Assembly: GCF_000807255.1 (NCBI RefSeq) | Contig: NZ_CP009268.1 | Location: 1,766,384 to 1,830,383 of the forward strand | DNA: 64,000 nucleotides | Direction of reading: 5' to 3' | From: Clostridium pasteurianum DSM 525 = ATCC 6013 | GTDB lineage: Bacteria > Bacillota > Clostridia > Clostridiales > Clostridiaceae | Shown: one piece after another, positions 16,664 to 24,715 of the stretch | How the letters are laid out: each line of letters begins with the position of its first letter | Numbering within the stretch: position 1 is the stretch's first letter | Made by a program: the position numbers and the translations under genes | The notes under the pieces: model-generated | Seen by the model: only the letters and a program-made list of their open reading frames with translations | Told to the model about the DNA's origin: nothing | Databases searched by the model: none

Positions 16664-17542
16664 ATGGAAGATAAATTACTAATTGCAACGGCTAAGAATG
16701 GAGAAATTAGAATAATAGCAGCAATTACAACGGAACTTGTAAATACGGGCGTAAGATTTCATAAGTGTGCACCTACAGCAGCAGCAGCTCTTGGAAGAAT
16801 GCTTACAGCAGGAAGTCTTATGGGGGCTATGATGAAAAATGAAAGTGACTCTCTTACGCTGAAAATAGATGGCGGTGGAATTGCAAAAAGTGTAGTAGTT
16901 ACTGCTCATAGTGATGCCAGTGTAAAGGGATATATAGGAAACCCTAAAGCAGAACTTCCCCCAAATTCAAAGGGTAAACTAGATGTTTCAGGTATAGTTG
17001 GTAAGAATGGTAATCTTACAATTATACGAGATTTAGGACTAAGAGAACCTTATGTAGGCAATGTGCCCATATATACGGGAGAAATAGGAGATGACTTAGC
17101 CTATTATTTTACTACTTCTGAACAAGTGCCTTCAGCAGTAGGACTGGGAGTTCTAGTGGATAAAGATCTTAGTATTAAAGCAGCTGGTGGTTTTATAATT
17201 CAGATGATGCCTGGATATAATGAACTTACAGCAGATTTACTAACTTACAGGTTAGAAGAGATACCATCTATAACTAAACTCATAAGTGATGGTATGGATG
17301 CAGAAGGAATTCTCAATTATATATTTGAGGATATGGATTTAAAAATTGTAGGTGAGATGAAACCAGAATATAAATGTGACTGCAGCAGAGAAAGAGTGGA
17401 AAAAGCCCTTATAAGTATAGGGAAAAAAGAATTACAAGAAATATATAAGGATAATAAAACGGAAGAATTAAAATGTAATTTCTGCAATAAAGCTTATAAT
17501 TTTACCCATAAAGATATAGGGAAGATAATTGATAGTTTGTAA
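16664..17542 (+). CDS. hslO: Redox-regulated chaperone Hsp33
   Basis: Hsp33 is a cytosolic holdase switched on by oxidation and unfolding. The 292-residue protein has the N-terminal substrate-binding fold and the C-terminal zinc motif CDCSRE (about 236-241) followed by CNFC (about 268-271), giving the four redox cysteines in CxC and CxxC form. ATG at 16664 is chosen over TTG at 16661 because GGAGG is 7 nt upstream of the ATG. The palindromic repeat copy 3 begins at its stop codon and can serve as a terminator. Confidence 0.95.
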   Translation: MEDKLLIATAKNGEIRIIAAITTELVNTGVRFHKCAPTAAAALGRMLTAGSLMGAMMKNESDSLTLKIDGGGIAKSVVVTAHSDASVKGYIGNPKAELPPNSKGKLDVSGIVGKNGNLTIIRDLGLREPYVGNVPIYTGEIGDDLAYYFTTSEQVPSAVGLGVLVDKDLSIKAAGGFIIQMMPGYNELTADLLTYRLEEIPSITKLISDGMDAEGILNYIFEDMDLKIVGEMKPEYKCDCSRERVEKALISIGKKELQEIYKDNKTEELKCNFCNKAYNFTHKDIGKIIDSL

Positions 17543-17610
17543 TAGAGGGAAAAGACGAAGCAAGAATCACACATTCAACTGAGAAAAGTTTCGTCTTTTT
17601 CTCCTGTTGT
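17541..17610. repeat. Palindromic intergenic repeat, copy 3
   Basis: AATAGAGGGAAAAGACGAAG at 17541-17560 is inverted as TTTCGTCTTTTTCTCCTGTTG at 17590-17610. The inner CATTCAACTGAGAAAAG is shared with copy 1. The repeat overlaps the last two bases of the hslO stop codon. The stem AAAAGACGAA/TTCGTCTTTT plus extra Ts could terminate hslO. Confidence 0.7.
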
Positions 17611-17640
17611 GAATGAAATCTATAAATTATAAAAAATATG

Positions 17641-17669
17641 TTGACAAATATTGCTTTATATAATAAAAT
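17641..17669 (+). promoter_or_regulatory. Promoter of the tRNA operon
   Basis: A consensus TTGACA at 17641-17646 and TAAAAT at 17664-17669 are 17 bp apart, 20 bp before the first tRNA. Confidence 0.8.
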
Positions 17670-17689
17670 AATACCTGTCTTAATGTTAC

Positions 17690-17765
17690 GGGCGCTTAGC
17701 TCAGCTGGGAGAGCATCTGCCTTACAAGCAGAGGGTCACAGGTTCGAGCCCTGTAGTGCCCACCA
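17690..17765 (+). tRNA. tRNA-Val (anticodon TAC)
   Basis: This is a 76-nt cloverleaf. The acceptor GGGCGCT pairs with AGTGCCC, the anticodon loop CTTACAA sits between TCTGC and GCAGA, the T-loop is GGTTCGAGCC, and CCA is encoded. First gene of the tRNA operon. Confidence 0.97.
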
Positions 17766-17772
17766 TAACATT

Positions 17773-17849
17773 GGCCTGGTAGCTCAGCTGGTTAGAGTGC
17801 TGGCCTGTCACGCCAGAGGTCGAGGGTTTGATCCCCTTCCAGGTCGCCA
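17773..17849 (+). tRNA. tRNA-Asp (anticodon GTC)
   Basis: This is a 77-nt cloverleaf. The acceptor GGCCTGG pairs with CCAGGTC, the anticodon loop CTGTCAC sits between CTGGC and GCCAG, and CCA is encoded. Confidence 0.97.
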
Positions 17850-17877
17850 ATATTTATTAATGCAAATTTTGTTATTC

Positions 17878-17953
<76 letters not shown>

Positions 17954-17958
17954 AAGTT

Positions 17959-18033
17959 GCGGGAGTGGCTCAGTGGTAGAGCGTCACCTTGCCAAGGTGA
18001 ACGTCGCGAGTTCGAATCTCGTCTTCCGCTCCA
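17959..18033 (+). tRNA. tRNA-Gly (anticodon GCC)
   Basis: This is a 75-nt cloverleaf. The acceptor GCGGGAG pairs with CTTCCGC, the anticodon loop TTGCCAA sits between TCACC and GGTGA, and CCA is encoded. Confidence 0.97.
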
Positions 18034-18036
18034 TAG

Positions 18037-18110
<74 letters not shown>

Positions 18111-18119
18111 AATTAATAA

Positions 18120-18172
18120 GAAAGTAGTCTAATTGCTGATTTTTCAGTGGTTGGGATACTTTTTCTTTTTTT
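18120..18172 (+). terminator. Probable terminator of the tRNA operon
   Basis: An imperfect hairpin from AAAGTAGTC through CTGATTTTTCAG to GGATACTTT is followed by a long T-rich run (TTTTTCTTTTTTTT). Confidence 0.6.
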
Positions 18173-18267
18173 TGTTAGATTATTTTCATTTCTTATATTT
18201 ACAGACTTTTGTATTTTATTTTCCGTATAGACCTATGTGTAGTCGAAATATTTAGGAGGGCTTAACA

Positions 18268-18645
18268 GTGGGTTGCAAAGTAAAAAGAAAGCGTATTACA
18301 ATGGGTTGCAAAGAGAATTTCGCAGAAAGTTACACAACGGAAAAAGAACCATTACAACAATTTAATATTACCGATTTTTTTAGATTACATGAGCAATTTA
18401 TGACTGTAAAGAAACTTGAAGGATTAGCTGAAAAGACTATTACAGACCATTTTACATTTATGAGATACTTTAAGAATTGGCTTGTAGATGAAGTAATGGA
18501 TTATCAAGACCGTATCGTTGAAAAGGGAATATTTTTAGAGTATATTGCATATTTGTTTCAGATGGAATATTTGGATCAGCTACATATAATGCAATATATA
18601 GTTTTCAACAGGCAAATAGTGGTATATTATCTGTTGATGGCGTAG
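18268..18645 (+). pseudogene. Truncated phage integrase (tyrosine recombinase N-terminus)
   Basis: Of the 125 codons, residues about 30-95 resemble the SAM-like core-binding domain of XerC/D-type integrases (FFRLHEQFMTVKKLEGLAEK, then TITDHFTFMRYFKNWL). The catalytic domain with the R-H-R-H-Y residues is missing. From codon about 98 the frame runs out of phase through an unrelated peptidoglycan-binding segment, so the last 28 residues are an artefact of a deletion join. GTG follows AGGAGGG. A 12-bp direct repeat TGGGTTGCAAAG occurs at 18269 and 18302. It lies 158 bp after tRNA-Cys, the classic location for an integrase. Confidence 0.7.
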
Positions 18646-18707
18646 TAGGTCCGCAAACATTTCATTGGGCTGTATTTTTAGTTTTTGGTCAGCAACACCA
18701 AGCATAA
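18561..18707 (+). pseudogene. Relic of a peptidoglycan-binding domain (lysin C-terminus)
   Basis: In the frame beginning at 18561, 48 codons read DGIFGSATYNAIYSFQQ followed later by VDGVVGPQTFHWAV and a stop. This is the repeat pattern of a PG_binding_1 domain, as found at the end of phage and bacterial lysins. It has no start codon of its own and is fused out of frame to the integrase fragment by a deletion. The frame itself is clean, so the event may be fairly recent. Confidence 0.65.
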
Positions 18708-18752
18708 ATAAGAAAATAAGGTGTTTAATAATTGATTATACACCTTATTTTC

Positions 18753-19013
18753 TTATCTATGTTTTAGGGACATTTGTGTCCAGTATCCAGTAGCAATTAC
18801 CCATCACTGTTAATTAGCTAATACTACTCTCATCTGTGTATAGGAAGAGTTTAATATGTTGGCTCTATGTCTAGAAGAGTTCATTCAAACACTAACCTTC
18901 CACTGGTGTTTTCTGACTATAAGCAATATTCTCCCCAGCACTGGAATACATAATACCTAGAGAATCCAATTAGAAATCTCTTAAAATCTACAAGGAAACA
19001 TTGAGAGAGCTGT
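18753..19013 (-). pseudogene. Degraded CAP/SCP-like domain gene
   Basis: Read leftward, two frames together spell a CAP domain. GIMYSSAGENIAYSQKTPVE (about 18957-18898) is followed, after a frameshift and a TGA where Trp is expected, by MNSSRHRANILNSSYTQM, then after in-frame stops TGYWTQM near the end. These match the conserved GENIAxG, W(M)NSxxHRxNIL and Y(W)TQ motifs of secreted YkwD-like CAP proteins. Several stops and a frameshift make it clearly dead. Confidence 0.7.
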
Positions 19014-19027
19014 CCTATTTATTTACC

Positions 19028-19572
19028 CTAATCTCTATCCACTTCAAACAGCAATCCATGAATACCTACATACTGTGTAGCTGAACCTCCAATGTTAGTA
19101 ATCTTTATAATGTACTTTGTACTAGAGGCTTCAAGCTCCAACCAGTATCATCAGAACCACCACCAGATATAGGGCTATCATTAGTACCAGTTCCATACAG
19201 TAAAGTCCTAAATAAAGTACCGCCAGATATACCAGAAGGATTATTGAATATTTGAGTGTGTGCTACATTAGTTGAATTTCTATTCCTCTGGATTAGGTTA
19301 ACTGCGATAGTGCCTACTGTAGTAATTGTAGGAGCTTCGTAAAACTCTACTTGTAAAACTCTGTCTGAAACTATATCCACCACTTTCATAGCAACCTCAT
19401 GTATGTCGGAAGGTGTTCTAATCTCAAAGTAATAAGAAGTCCCATTATTTATTACAGGTAGAATCTGCGAATATCTATAAGCCTGTCCTAAGTGTCTGCT
19501 GTGGTGTTCTGGTGTCATTGCAATAAGAAACTGTGATTCATAGTCTACATACGGAAATGTGAGCTTTGGCAT
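19028..19572 (-). pseudogene. Phage structural protein gene with a one-base frameshift
   Basis: The open part (19105-19572, 155 codons) begins MPKLTFPYVDYESQFLIAMT after a GGAAG site and contains a beta-rich segment and a glycine-rich linker ISGGGSDDTGWSL. There the frame breaks. The next frame continues EASSTKYIIKITNIGGSATQ and YVGIHGLLFEVDRD to a stop at 19028. Restoring one missing base near 19123 gives a continuous protein of about 181 residues. It looks like a phage tail or capsid accessory protein, but I cannot name its family firmly. Confidence 0.7.
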
Positions 19573-19597
19573 AGTTATTACTTCCTTTATTTTCTTT

Positions 19598-19782
19598 GTC
19601 TTGCAATTAGATCTTCTATCAAGAACACTATCTAATAAATATCTTAAGAAGCAAGGTTTTATAACATTAACCGAAAGTTATCTATAATTAAGTAATTCTT
19701 ATTGAACCGATGTGTACCGAACGGTACGCACAGTGGTGTGAGAGGTCGCTGAATAAAATAATTATTCAGCTCCTACTCGATT
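19598..19782 (+). mobile_element. 3' fragment of a group II intron
   Basis: Codons from about 19598 to the stop at 19685-19687 read SNKYLKKQGFITLTESYL at the end, like the C-terminus of a group II intron reverse transcriptase. Then comes a domain V-like hairpin (GAACCGATGTGTACC, GAAC loop, GGTACGCACAGTGGT, with a 2-nt CG bulge) at 19704-19737, and a domain VI-like part with stem CTGAATAA/TTATTCAG ending CTCCTACTCGATT. The 5' intron domains and most of the RT are absent. The domain V base reads AAC where the catalytic triad is usually AGC, so it is inactive. Confidence 0.7.
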
Positions 19783-19887
19783 ACAAATTAAGGTTTAAAC
19801 TGCAAAGTTCAGCATATCATAACCAACTATTGTAAATTTATTAAAGTTTTGTTACAATAATTTGTATAGAATAAATGGAGGAATATT

Positions 19888-20376
19888 ATGGAAAACGACT
19901 ATAAGAAGAAATTTTATAAAAAATGGTGGTTTTATTTAATAGTTATATTTATTATTTTGGGTGCTGGGACAGGCTATTATTTTTATACTGCTCATGCAGC
20001 GGGGAAAATGTCCGAAAATAATTTTAATAAGAATATAAGTATAAATAAAGAGGGCACAGTAATTCTAAAAGATAAGACAAAGGCAGCAGTAAAAGTTAGA
20101 AGTGAAAATGAAATTTATGATGAAATACACAAAATGGCAAATACAAAAATTGTAGCTGAGGACAATAAGGTATGGGGGCAAATTAAAATTACTCCTGAAG
20201 TTTGTAATAAGTTAATAGTTGAATTAAGTTATTCAAACTATGCTGATAAAGATGCTTTAATAAAGTGGCTTATGGAGTGGAAAAATAAAAACTATTCTAG
20301 TAGTGTTGAAATACATAATTATGTATGGAGTAAGTTAAATGGAAATGTAGGAAAAGCAACGGAGCTGAAAAAGTAA
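19888..20376 (+). CDS. DUF6241-like membrane-anchored protein
   Basis: The 162-residue protein has a short basic N-terminus, one membrane segment (about 13-33, WWFYLIVIFIILGAGTGYYF) and an extracellular domain. That domain resembles DUF6241, with EIHKMANTKIVAEDNKVWG and KITPEVCNKLI. The function of this family is unknown. GGAGG is 7 nt before the ATG. Its 3' terminator is shared with the convergent DUF6873 gene. Confidence 0.7.
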   Translation: MENDYKKKFYKKWWFYLIVIFIILGAGTGYYFYTAHAAGKMSENNFNKNISINKEGTVILKDKTKAAVKVRSENEIYDEIHKMANTKIVAEDNKVWGQIKITPEVCNKLIVELSYSNYADKDALIKWLMEWKNKNYSSSVEIHNYVWSKLNGNVGKATELKK

Positions 20377-20404
20377 AGGGATAAAAATATTCCTTTACTT
20401 TTTT
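20368..20404. terminator. Bidirectional terminator
   Basis: AAAAAGTAAAGG and CCTTTACTTTTT form a 12-bp stem around a 12-nt loop and end in Ts. It overlaps the last codons of the upstream gene and precedes the stop of the convergent gene. Confidence 0.85.
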
Positions 20405-20407
20405 ATT

Positions 20408-21106
20408 TTATAGGGTGAAAAGTGTACCTCTATCTATAAGTTTCCCTTTAGACAAAAATATAGGTCTTATGTCTTCCTGTATCAAAAATTTTAATACAGT
20501 ATTTTTATACAAATAATTATTTAAATCACCGAAAAAAGCAATATTTCCTTCTTCTAAAATGCCACAGGTACCACCTATAAAACCATAATTTAGTCCTGGT
20601 AATTCAATGTCACCAGGTGGAAGGAGCAGAACCTTCATACCATTAGTTTTAAGAACATTATGTATTTTTATATCACTTGTAATAGCAGCAGAATCACTTA
20701 TAAGAGCGGTAGAACATTTGCTATAACCCTGTTTTACATCACATAATTTTTTGCCTTTTATTTTAGATAGTAAATTTTTATCTGTATATTTTAAATTGTG
20801 TAAAAAAATATGCTTTGTGTTCAAGGCATTTAAACATATATCTTCAGGATATTTATCTTTAAGGTTTTTATAAGTTTTAGTAACATTATAATCTAAATTG
20901 TCTATTATATTTATGAAGGATGTATCCATATCCTTGTGAACTATTATATTCTTTTTATCTATAATGTGAAGAAGCATGTCAGGGTGTCCGCATACAGCAT
21001 TGTACAAGTGGCCACTAGGTGGAACTATTATAGAATTAAATCCATTTTTATACAGGTTTTCTTTTTCAGTTTCGCTGGTTCTGAAATCTATTAATACATT
21101 TTTCAA
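20408..21106 (-). CDS. DUF6873 family protein (predicted GME fold)
   Basis: About 232 residues. Features resembling amidinotransferase-fold (GME) proteins are VPPSGHLYNAVCGHPDMLLH (early, with a Cys and His) and the C-terminal GFIGGTCGILEEGNIAFFGD. The clostridial DUF6873 family matches this layout. Catalytic activity is unproven. I favour the TTG at 21106, which has GAGG 9 nt upstream. The longer frame from TTG at 21121 lacks a ribosome binding site. Confidence 0.7.
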   Translation of the reverse strand: MKNVLIDFRTSETEKENLYKNGFNSIIVPPSGHLYNAVCGHPDMLLHIIDKKNIIVHKDMDTSFINIIDNLDYNVTKTYKNLKDKYPEDICLNALNTKHIFLHNLKYTDKNLLSKIKGKKLCDVKQGYSKCSTALISDSAAITSDIKIHNVLKTNGMKVLLLPPGDIELPGLNYGFIGGTCGILEEGNIAFFGDLNNYLYKNTVLKFLIQEDIRPIFLSKGKLIDRGTLFTL

Positions 21107-21232
21107 TTTTATATACCTCAAAAATTTAAAATTATTTATTTTATTTTAGCATAATTTTTTTATTTTTACTTAAAATAAAATGCATATACATTTAGATTAA
21201 ACACATACTACTTGTAAGAAAGGAGTGAGAAT

Positions 21233-22156
21233 ATGCTTCTAAAAAGCATTGTATATAACGGAGAAAAAGAAGATATAATAGATGGATTAGAGTATATAAA
21301 GCACAATTTAGAGTTAAAAGGAATAAAAGTAGGCATCTCAGAAAGTATAGAAAATAGAACTCACTTCGTTAAAATGTTTTGCAGCGATGAATTTTTTAAT
21401 TCCCGAGTGGAATACAATTTTAATCTGTATTTAAGTATGGTTTTATATGAAATTATGACTAAAGAATTTTATAATAAAAAATTGATAGAATTTCTAAATG
21501 AAAATTACTTTTTCCTTAAAGCCGAAGAAATAAAAGATCTAAAGAGCATTTGTAAGGATTCCTTTCTATGCAATGGAAAAATAAAAGATGAAAATGAGGT
21601 ATATTATATAAATAGGAAAAATTCAATTACAAAGAAAATATTTTCCTGTGTAAGTGAAAATGAGTTGATAAATATAGAGGGATTTATTAGATTTAGAATT
21701 AAAGAGATGGAAAGTGATTTCCAGGCTATAGTAGATAAATCAGTAGAAAAATATATGATAGATAAAGAGTATAATGAATTTATCAACCTCTTAAAATATT
21801 TTGTAGACATACAAGAGAGTAAAATAGATGAGGTGAATATATATCCCGATGCCAATGAAAGATATATTATTAAGGATAAGGATGGAAAAGATATAGGCAG
21901 AGATTTAGTAAAGAATTTAAAAAACACAAAGTATGATAGTAAGGAAAATCAGGAGGATATAATTATTAGCGGTCTTATAACATTATCACCAAGAAGTATA
22001 GTTATTCATAATGTAGAGGAATTTAAAAAAAGAGAATTAATAGATACCATAAGTAATGTGTTCGAAGATAAGGTTAAATTCTATGATGATAATGAAGAAA
22101 GAGAAAGTTTAAAGGATAAGCTAGAAAAAATAAATAAAGATCTTATAAAAGTTTGA
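21233..22156 (+). CDS. ytxC: Putative sporulation protein YtxC
   Basis: The 307-residue protein matches the YtxC family. It is rich in charged helices, with a final domain IIISGLITLSPRSIVIHNV followed by a KRELIDTISNVF helix. Its place directly upstream of thrS repeats the ytxC-thrS order known in Bacillus and Clostridium. The molecular role is unknown; sporulation is inferred from the family. AAAGGAGTGAG precedes the ATG. A separate promoter starts the thrS leader 17 bp after its stop. Confidence 0.8.
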   Translation: MLLKSIVYNGEKEDIIDGLEYIKHNLELKGIKVGISESIENRTHFVKMFCSDEFFNSRVEYNFNLYLSMVLYEIMTKEFYNKKLIEFLNENYFFLKAEEIKDLKSICKDSFLCNGKIKDENEVYYINRKNSITKKIFSCVSENELINIEGFIRFRIKEMESDFQAIVDKSVEKYMIDKEYNEFINLLKYFVDIQESKIDEVNIYPDANERYIIKDKDGKDIGRDLVKNLKNTKYDSKENQEDIIISGLITLSPRSIVIHNVEEFKKRELIDTISNVFEDKVKFYDDNEERESLKDKLEKINKDLIKV

Positions 22157-22172
22157 GTTAAGTATTTAGTTA

Positions 22173-22201
22173 TTGACATATACGAACTTGTAGCATAAAA
22201 T
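22173..22201 (+). promoter_or_regulatory. thrS promoter
   Basis: TTGACA at 22173-22178 and TAAAAT at 22196-22201 with a 17-bp spacer, just upstream of the T-box leader. Confidence 0.8.
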
Positions 22202-22229
22202 ATGTCTTATAGAGATTATAATTGATAAA

Positions 22230-22462
22230 AGCTATGAAAAGGAAGAGTAAATATATACTGTTCTAAGAGAGAGAAATCATTTGCTGAGAGATTTCTTGAA
22301 TAAGATTTATTGAAAACCACCTTTGAGTTAAAGGCTGAATTGAGTAGGCTATTTCGTTTATCGACGTTAAGATAATAAGTGAATACTGATTTTGATGCAG
22401 TATTAATTTGAGTGGAACCGCGAAACAAACTCGTCTCATTATTGAGATGAGTTTTATTTTTT
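22230..22462 (+). promoter_or_regulatory. T-box leader of thrS (threonine)
   Basis: The leader contains the T-box core TGGAACCGCG at 22413-22422, which pairs with uncharged tRNA, followed by a terminator with stem AAACTCGTCTCA/TGAGATGAGTTT and Ts (about 22427-22462). A Stem I begins near GGAAGAGTA (22241). The probable specifier is ACC at 22316-22318, a threonine codon. Uncharged tRNA-Thr would favour the antiterminator and switch thrS on. Confidence 0.9.
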
Positions 22463-22482
22463 GTTATCAGGAGGTAAAATTT

Positions 22483-24396
22483 ATGGTTAAAGTTACATTA
22501 AAAGATGGTAAAGTTTTAGATGTGGAACAGGGAACATCTATTGAAGAAATTGCTAAAAATATAAGTATTGGTCTCTATAAAAAGAGTTTAGGGGCTAGGG
22601 TTAATGGTAAAAGAACAGAATTAATGGCAAAAATAGAAGAGGATTGTACTCTTGAAATATTGACTTTTGAAGATGCAGACGGAAAATGGATATTAAGACA
22701 TACTGCTTCACATATATTAGCTCAGGCAGTAAAGAGACTATATCCAAAGGTAAAATTGGCTATTGGTCCAGCTATAGACAATGGATTTTATTATGATTTT
22801 GATGCGGATTTTCCAATAACAGTAGATACTTTAACTGCTATAGAAAAGGAAATGTCTAAGATAGTAAAGGAAAATTTACCCCTTGAAAGATTTGAACTTC
22901 CAAGAAATGAAGCTATTGATTTTATGAAACAAAGGGGAGAGGACTATAAGGTAGAACTTATAGAAGATCTACCTGAAGGAGAAATAATTTCATTTTATAA
23001 GCAGGGAGATTTTACGGATCTCTGTGCAGGACCCCATGTACCTTCTACTGGAAAAGTTAAAGCTTTCAAGCTCCTTTCAGTGGCCGGAGCTTACTGGAGA
23101 GGTAATGAAAAAAATAAAATGCTTCAAAGAATATATGGTACAGCCTTTGTAAAAAAAGCTGAATTAGATGAGTATCTAAATATGCTTGAAGAAGCTAAAA
23201 AGAGAGATCATAGAAAACTTGGAAAAGAACTTGATTTATTCAGTATTCATGAAGAAGGACCTGGTTTTCCATTTTTCCATCCAAAGGGAATGGTTGTTAG
23301 AAATCTTTTAGAGAATTATTGGAGAGAAGTGCATACAAAGGCAGGTTATGATGAAATAAGAACTCCTATTATATTAAATGAAGAGTTGTGGCATCAATCA
23401 GGACACTGGGATCATTATAAAGAAAATATGTATTTTACAAAAATAGATGACAATGATTATGCTATAAAACCTATGAATTGTCCTGGATCTATATTGGTTT
23501 ACAAGAATTCAATACATTCCTATAGAGAACTTCCAATAAGACTTGGAGAACTTGGACTTGTGCACAGACACGAAAAATCAGGAGCACTTCAAGGTCTTAT
23601 GAGGGTAAGATGCTTTACTCAGGATGATGCTCATATATTTATGACAAGAGATCAGATTACAGAGGAAATTTTAGGAGTAATAAAGCTCATCGATTCCTTT
23701 TATAAAGTGTTTGGATTTGAATATTTTGTGGAACTTTCCACAAGACCAGAAGATTCTATGGGAAGTGATGAAGATTGGGAAATAGCTACTAAGGGATTGA
23801 TAGAGGCATTAAATGCAGTAGGTCTTAAATATGAAGTAAATGAAGGGGATGGAGCTTTCTATGGCCCTAAAATAGATTTCCATCTCAAAGATTGTATAGG
23901 AAGAACATGGCAATGCGGTACAATTCAATTGGACTTCCAGATGCCTGAAAGATTTGATTTAACTTATATTGCTGCAGATGGTGAAAAGCATAGACCGGTA
24001 ATGGTTCATAGAGTTGTATTTGGAAGTATAGAAAGATTTATAGGAATACTAATAGAACATTATGCAGGAGCCTTCCCTACTTGGCTTGCACCAGTTCAGC
24101 TTAAAGTTATGAATATAACAGAAAATCAAGTTGAGTACTTAAATGAAATAGTTGCAATACTAAAGAAGGAAGGATTCAGAGTAGAAAGTGATATAAGAAA
24201 TGAAAAGATTGGATACAAAATCAGAGAGGCGCAGCTTCAAAAAATACCATATATGCTGATAATAGGAGACAATGAGATGAAAGGTGGAAATGTTTCCGTA
24301 CGAAGCAGAAAAGAAGGAGATTTAGGAAGTTTAAATATAGAAGATCTTATATTAAAATTAAAAGCTGAAATAGATGAAAAAGTAAATAATTTATAA
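22483..24396 (+). CDS. thrS: Threonyl-tRNA synthetase
   Basis: ThrRS charges tRNA-Thr. The 637-residue protein shows the full domain order: TGS domain (about 1-60), editing domain with HTASHILAQAV (about 73-83), class II catalytic core including MNCPGSILVY with the zinc cysteine, HRHEKSGAL of motif 2, and a C-terminal anticodon-binding domain. The start ATG at 22483 follows CAGGAGG. A longer frame from 22408 would run through the terminator of the T-box and is not used. Regulation is by the upstream T-box. Confidence 0.97.
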   Translation: MVKVTLKDGKVLDVEQGTSIEEIAKNISIGLYKKSLGARVNGKRTELMAKIEEDCTLEILTFEDADGKWILRHTASHILAQAVKRLYPKVKLAIGPAIDNGFYYDFDADFPITVDTLTAIEKEMSKIVKENLPLERFELPRNEAIDFMKQRGEDYKVELIEDLPEGEIISFYKQGDFTDLCAGPHVPSTGKVKAFKLLSVAGAYWRGNEKNKMLQRIYGTAFVKKAELDEYLNMLEEAKKRDHRKLGKELDLFSIHEEGPGFPFFHPKGMVVRNLLENYWREVHTKAGYDEIRTPIILNEELWHQSGHWDHYKENMYFTKIDDNDYAIKPMNCPGSILVYKNSIHSYRELPIRLGELGLVHRHEKSGALQGLMRVRCFTQDDAHIFMTRDQITEEILGVIKLIDSFYKVFGFEYFVELSTRPEDSMGSDEDWEIATKGLIEALNAVGLKYEVNEGDGAFYGPKIDFHLKDCIGRTWQCGTIQLDFQMPERFDLTYIAADGEKHRPVMVHRVVFGSIERFIGILIEHYAGAFPTWLAPVQLKVMNITENQVEYLNEIVAILKKEGFRVESDIRNEKIGYKIREAQLQKIPYMLIIGDNEMKGGNVSVRSRKEGDLGSLNIEDLILKLKAEIDEKVNNL

Positions 24397-24401
24397 ATAT
24401 A

Positions 24402-24430
24402 TTGACAATCTATGAGATAGGTAGTATAAT
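24402..24430 (+). promoter_or_regulatory. infC operon promoter
   Basis: TTGACA at 24402-24407, a 17-bp spacer, and TATAAT at 24425-24430, just after the thrS stop codon. Confidence 0.85.
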
Positions 24431-24715
24431 GTTATATGTCAAGAAGAAACATGCCGTTTCTCACCTTACAGCATTGCTAGTTAGGTTTATTTTAATCTTT
24501 GATTATTATTGAGGACGGCATTTGTCGTCCTTTTTATTTTGTATAAATACCTATCCTAGTGATTATTTACTAAGGTCCTTGCCTCATAATATATGAGTGA
24601 CAACAGTATATGACAGGGTATTAATTTATCTAGACCTAAAGGATTGCAAGAGTTTGATGAGTAAGCTTAATTGATTATGCATGTTTCTTTTTTATTAAGT
24701 TCGGAGGTGAAAATC
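24431..24715 (+). promoter_or_regulatory. infC-rpmI-rplT attenuator leader (L20 autoregulation type)
   Basis: A leader of about 280 nt contains an intrinsic terminator, AGGACG/CGTCCT with a T-run, at 24512-24540. ATGCCGT at 24451-24457 is perfectly complementary to ACGGCAT at 24515-24521, part of the terminator stem. The two structures therefore exclude each other. In Firmicutes, L20 binds such leaders to reduce its own operon, and the same is inferred here. Confidence 0.8.

Noticed and set aside
22408-22482. N-terminal extension of ThrRS
   Set aside because: The 25 extra codons run through the T-box terminator hairpin, and a strong ribosome binding site stands before the ATG at 22483.
24671-24715. 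IF-3 start at the upstream TTG
   Set aside because: It has no ribosome binding site, and the extra 15 residues do not resemble IF-3. The ATT after GGAGGTG fits the family.
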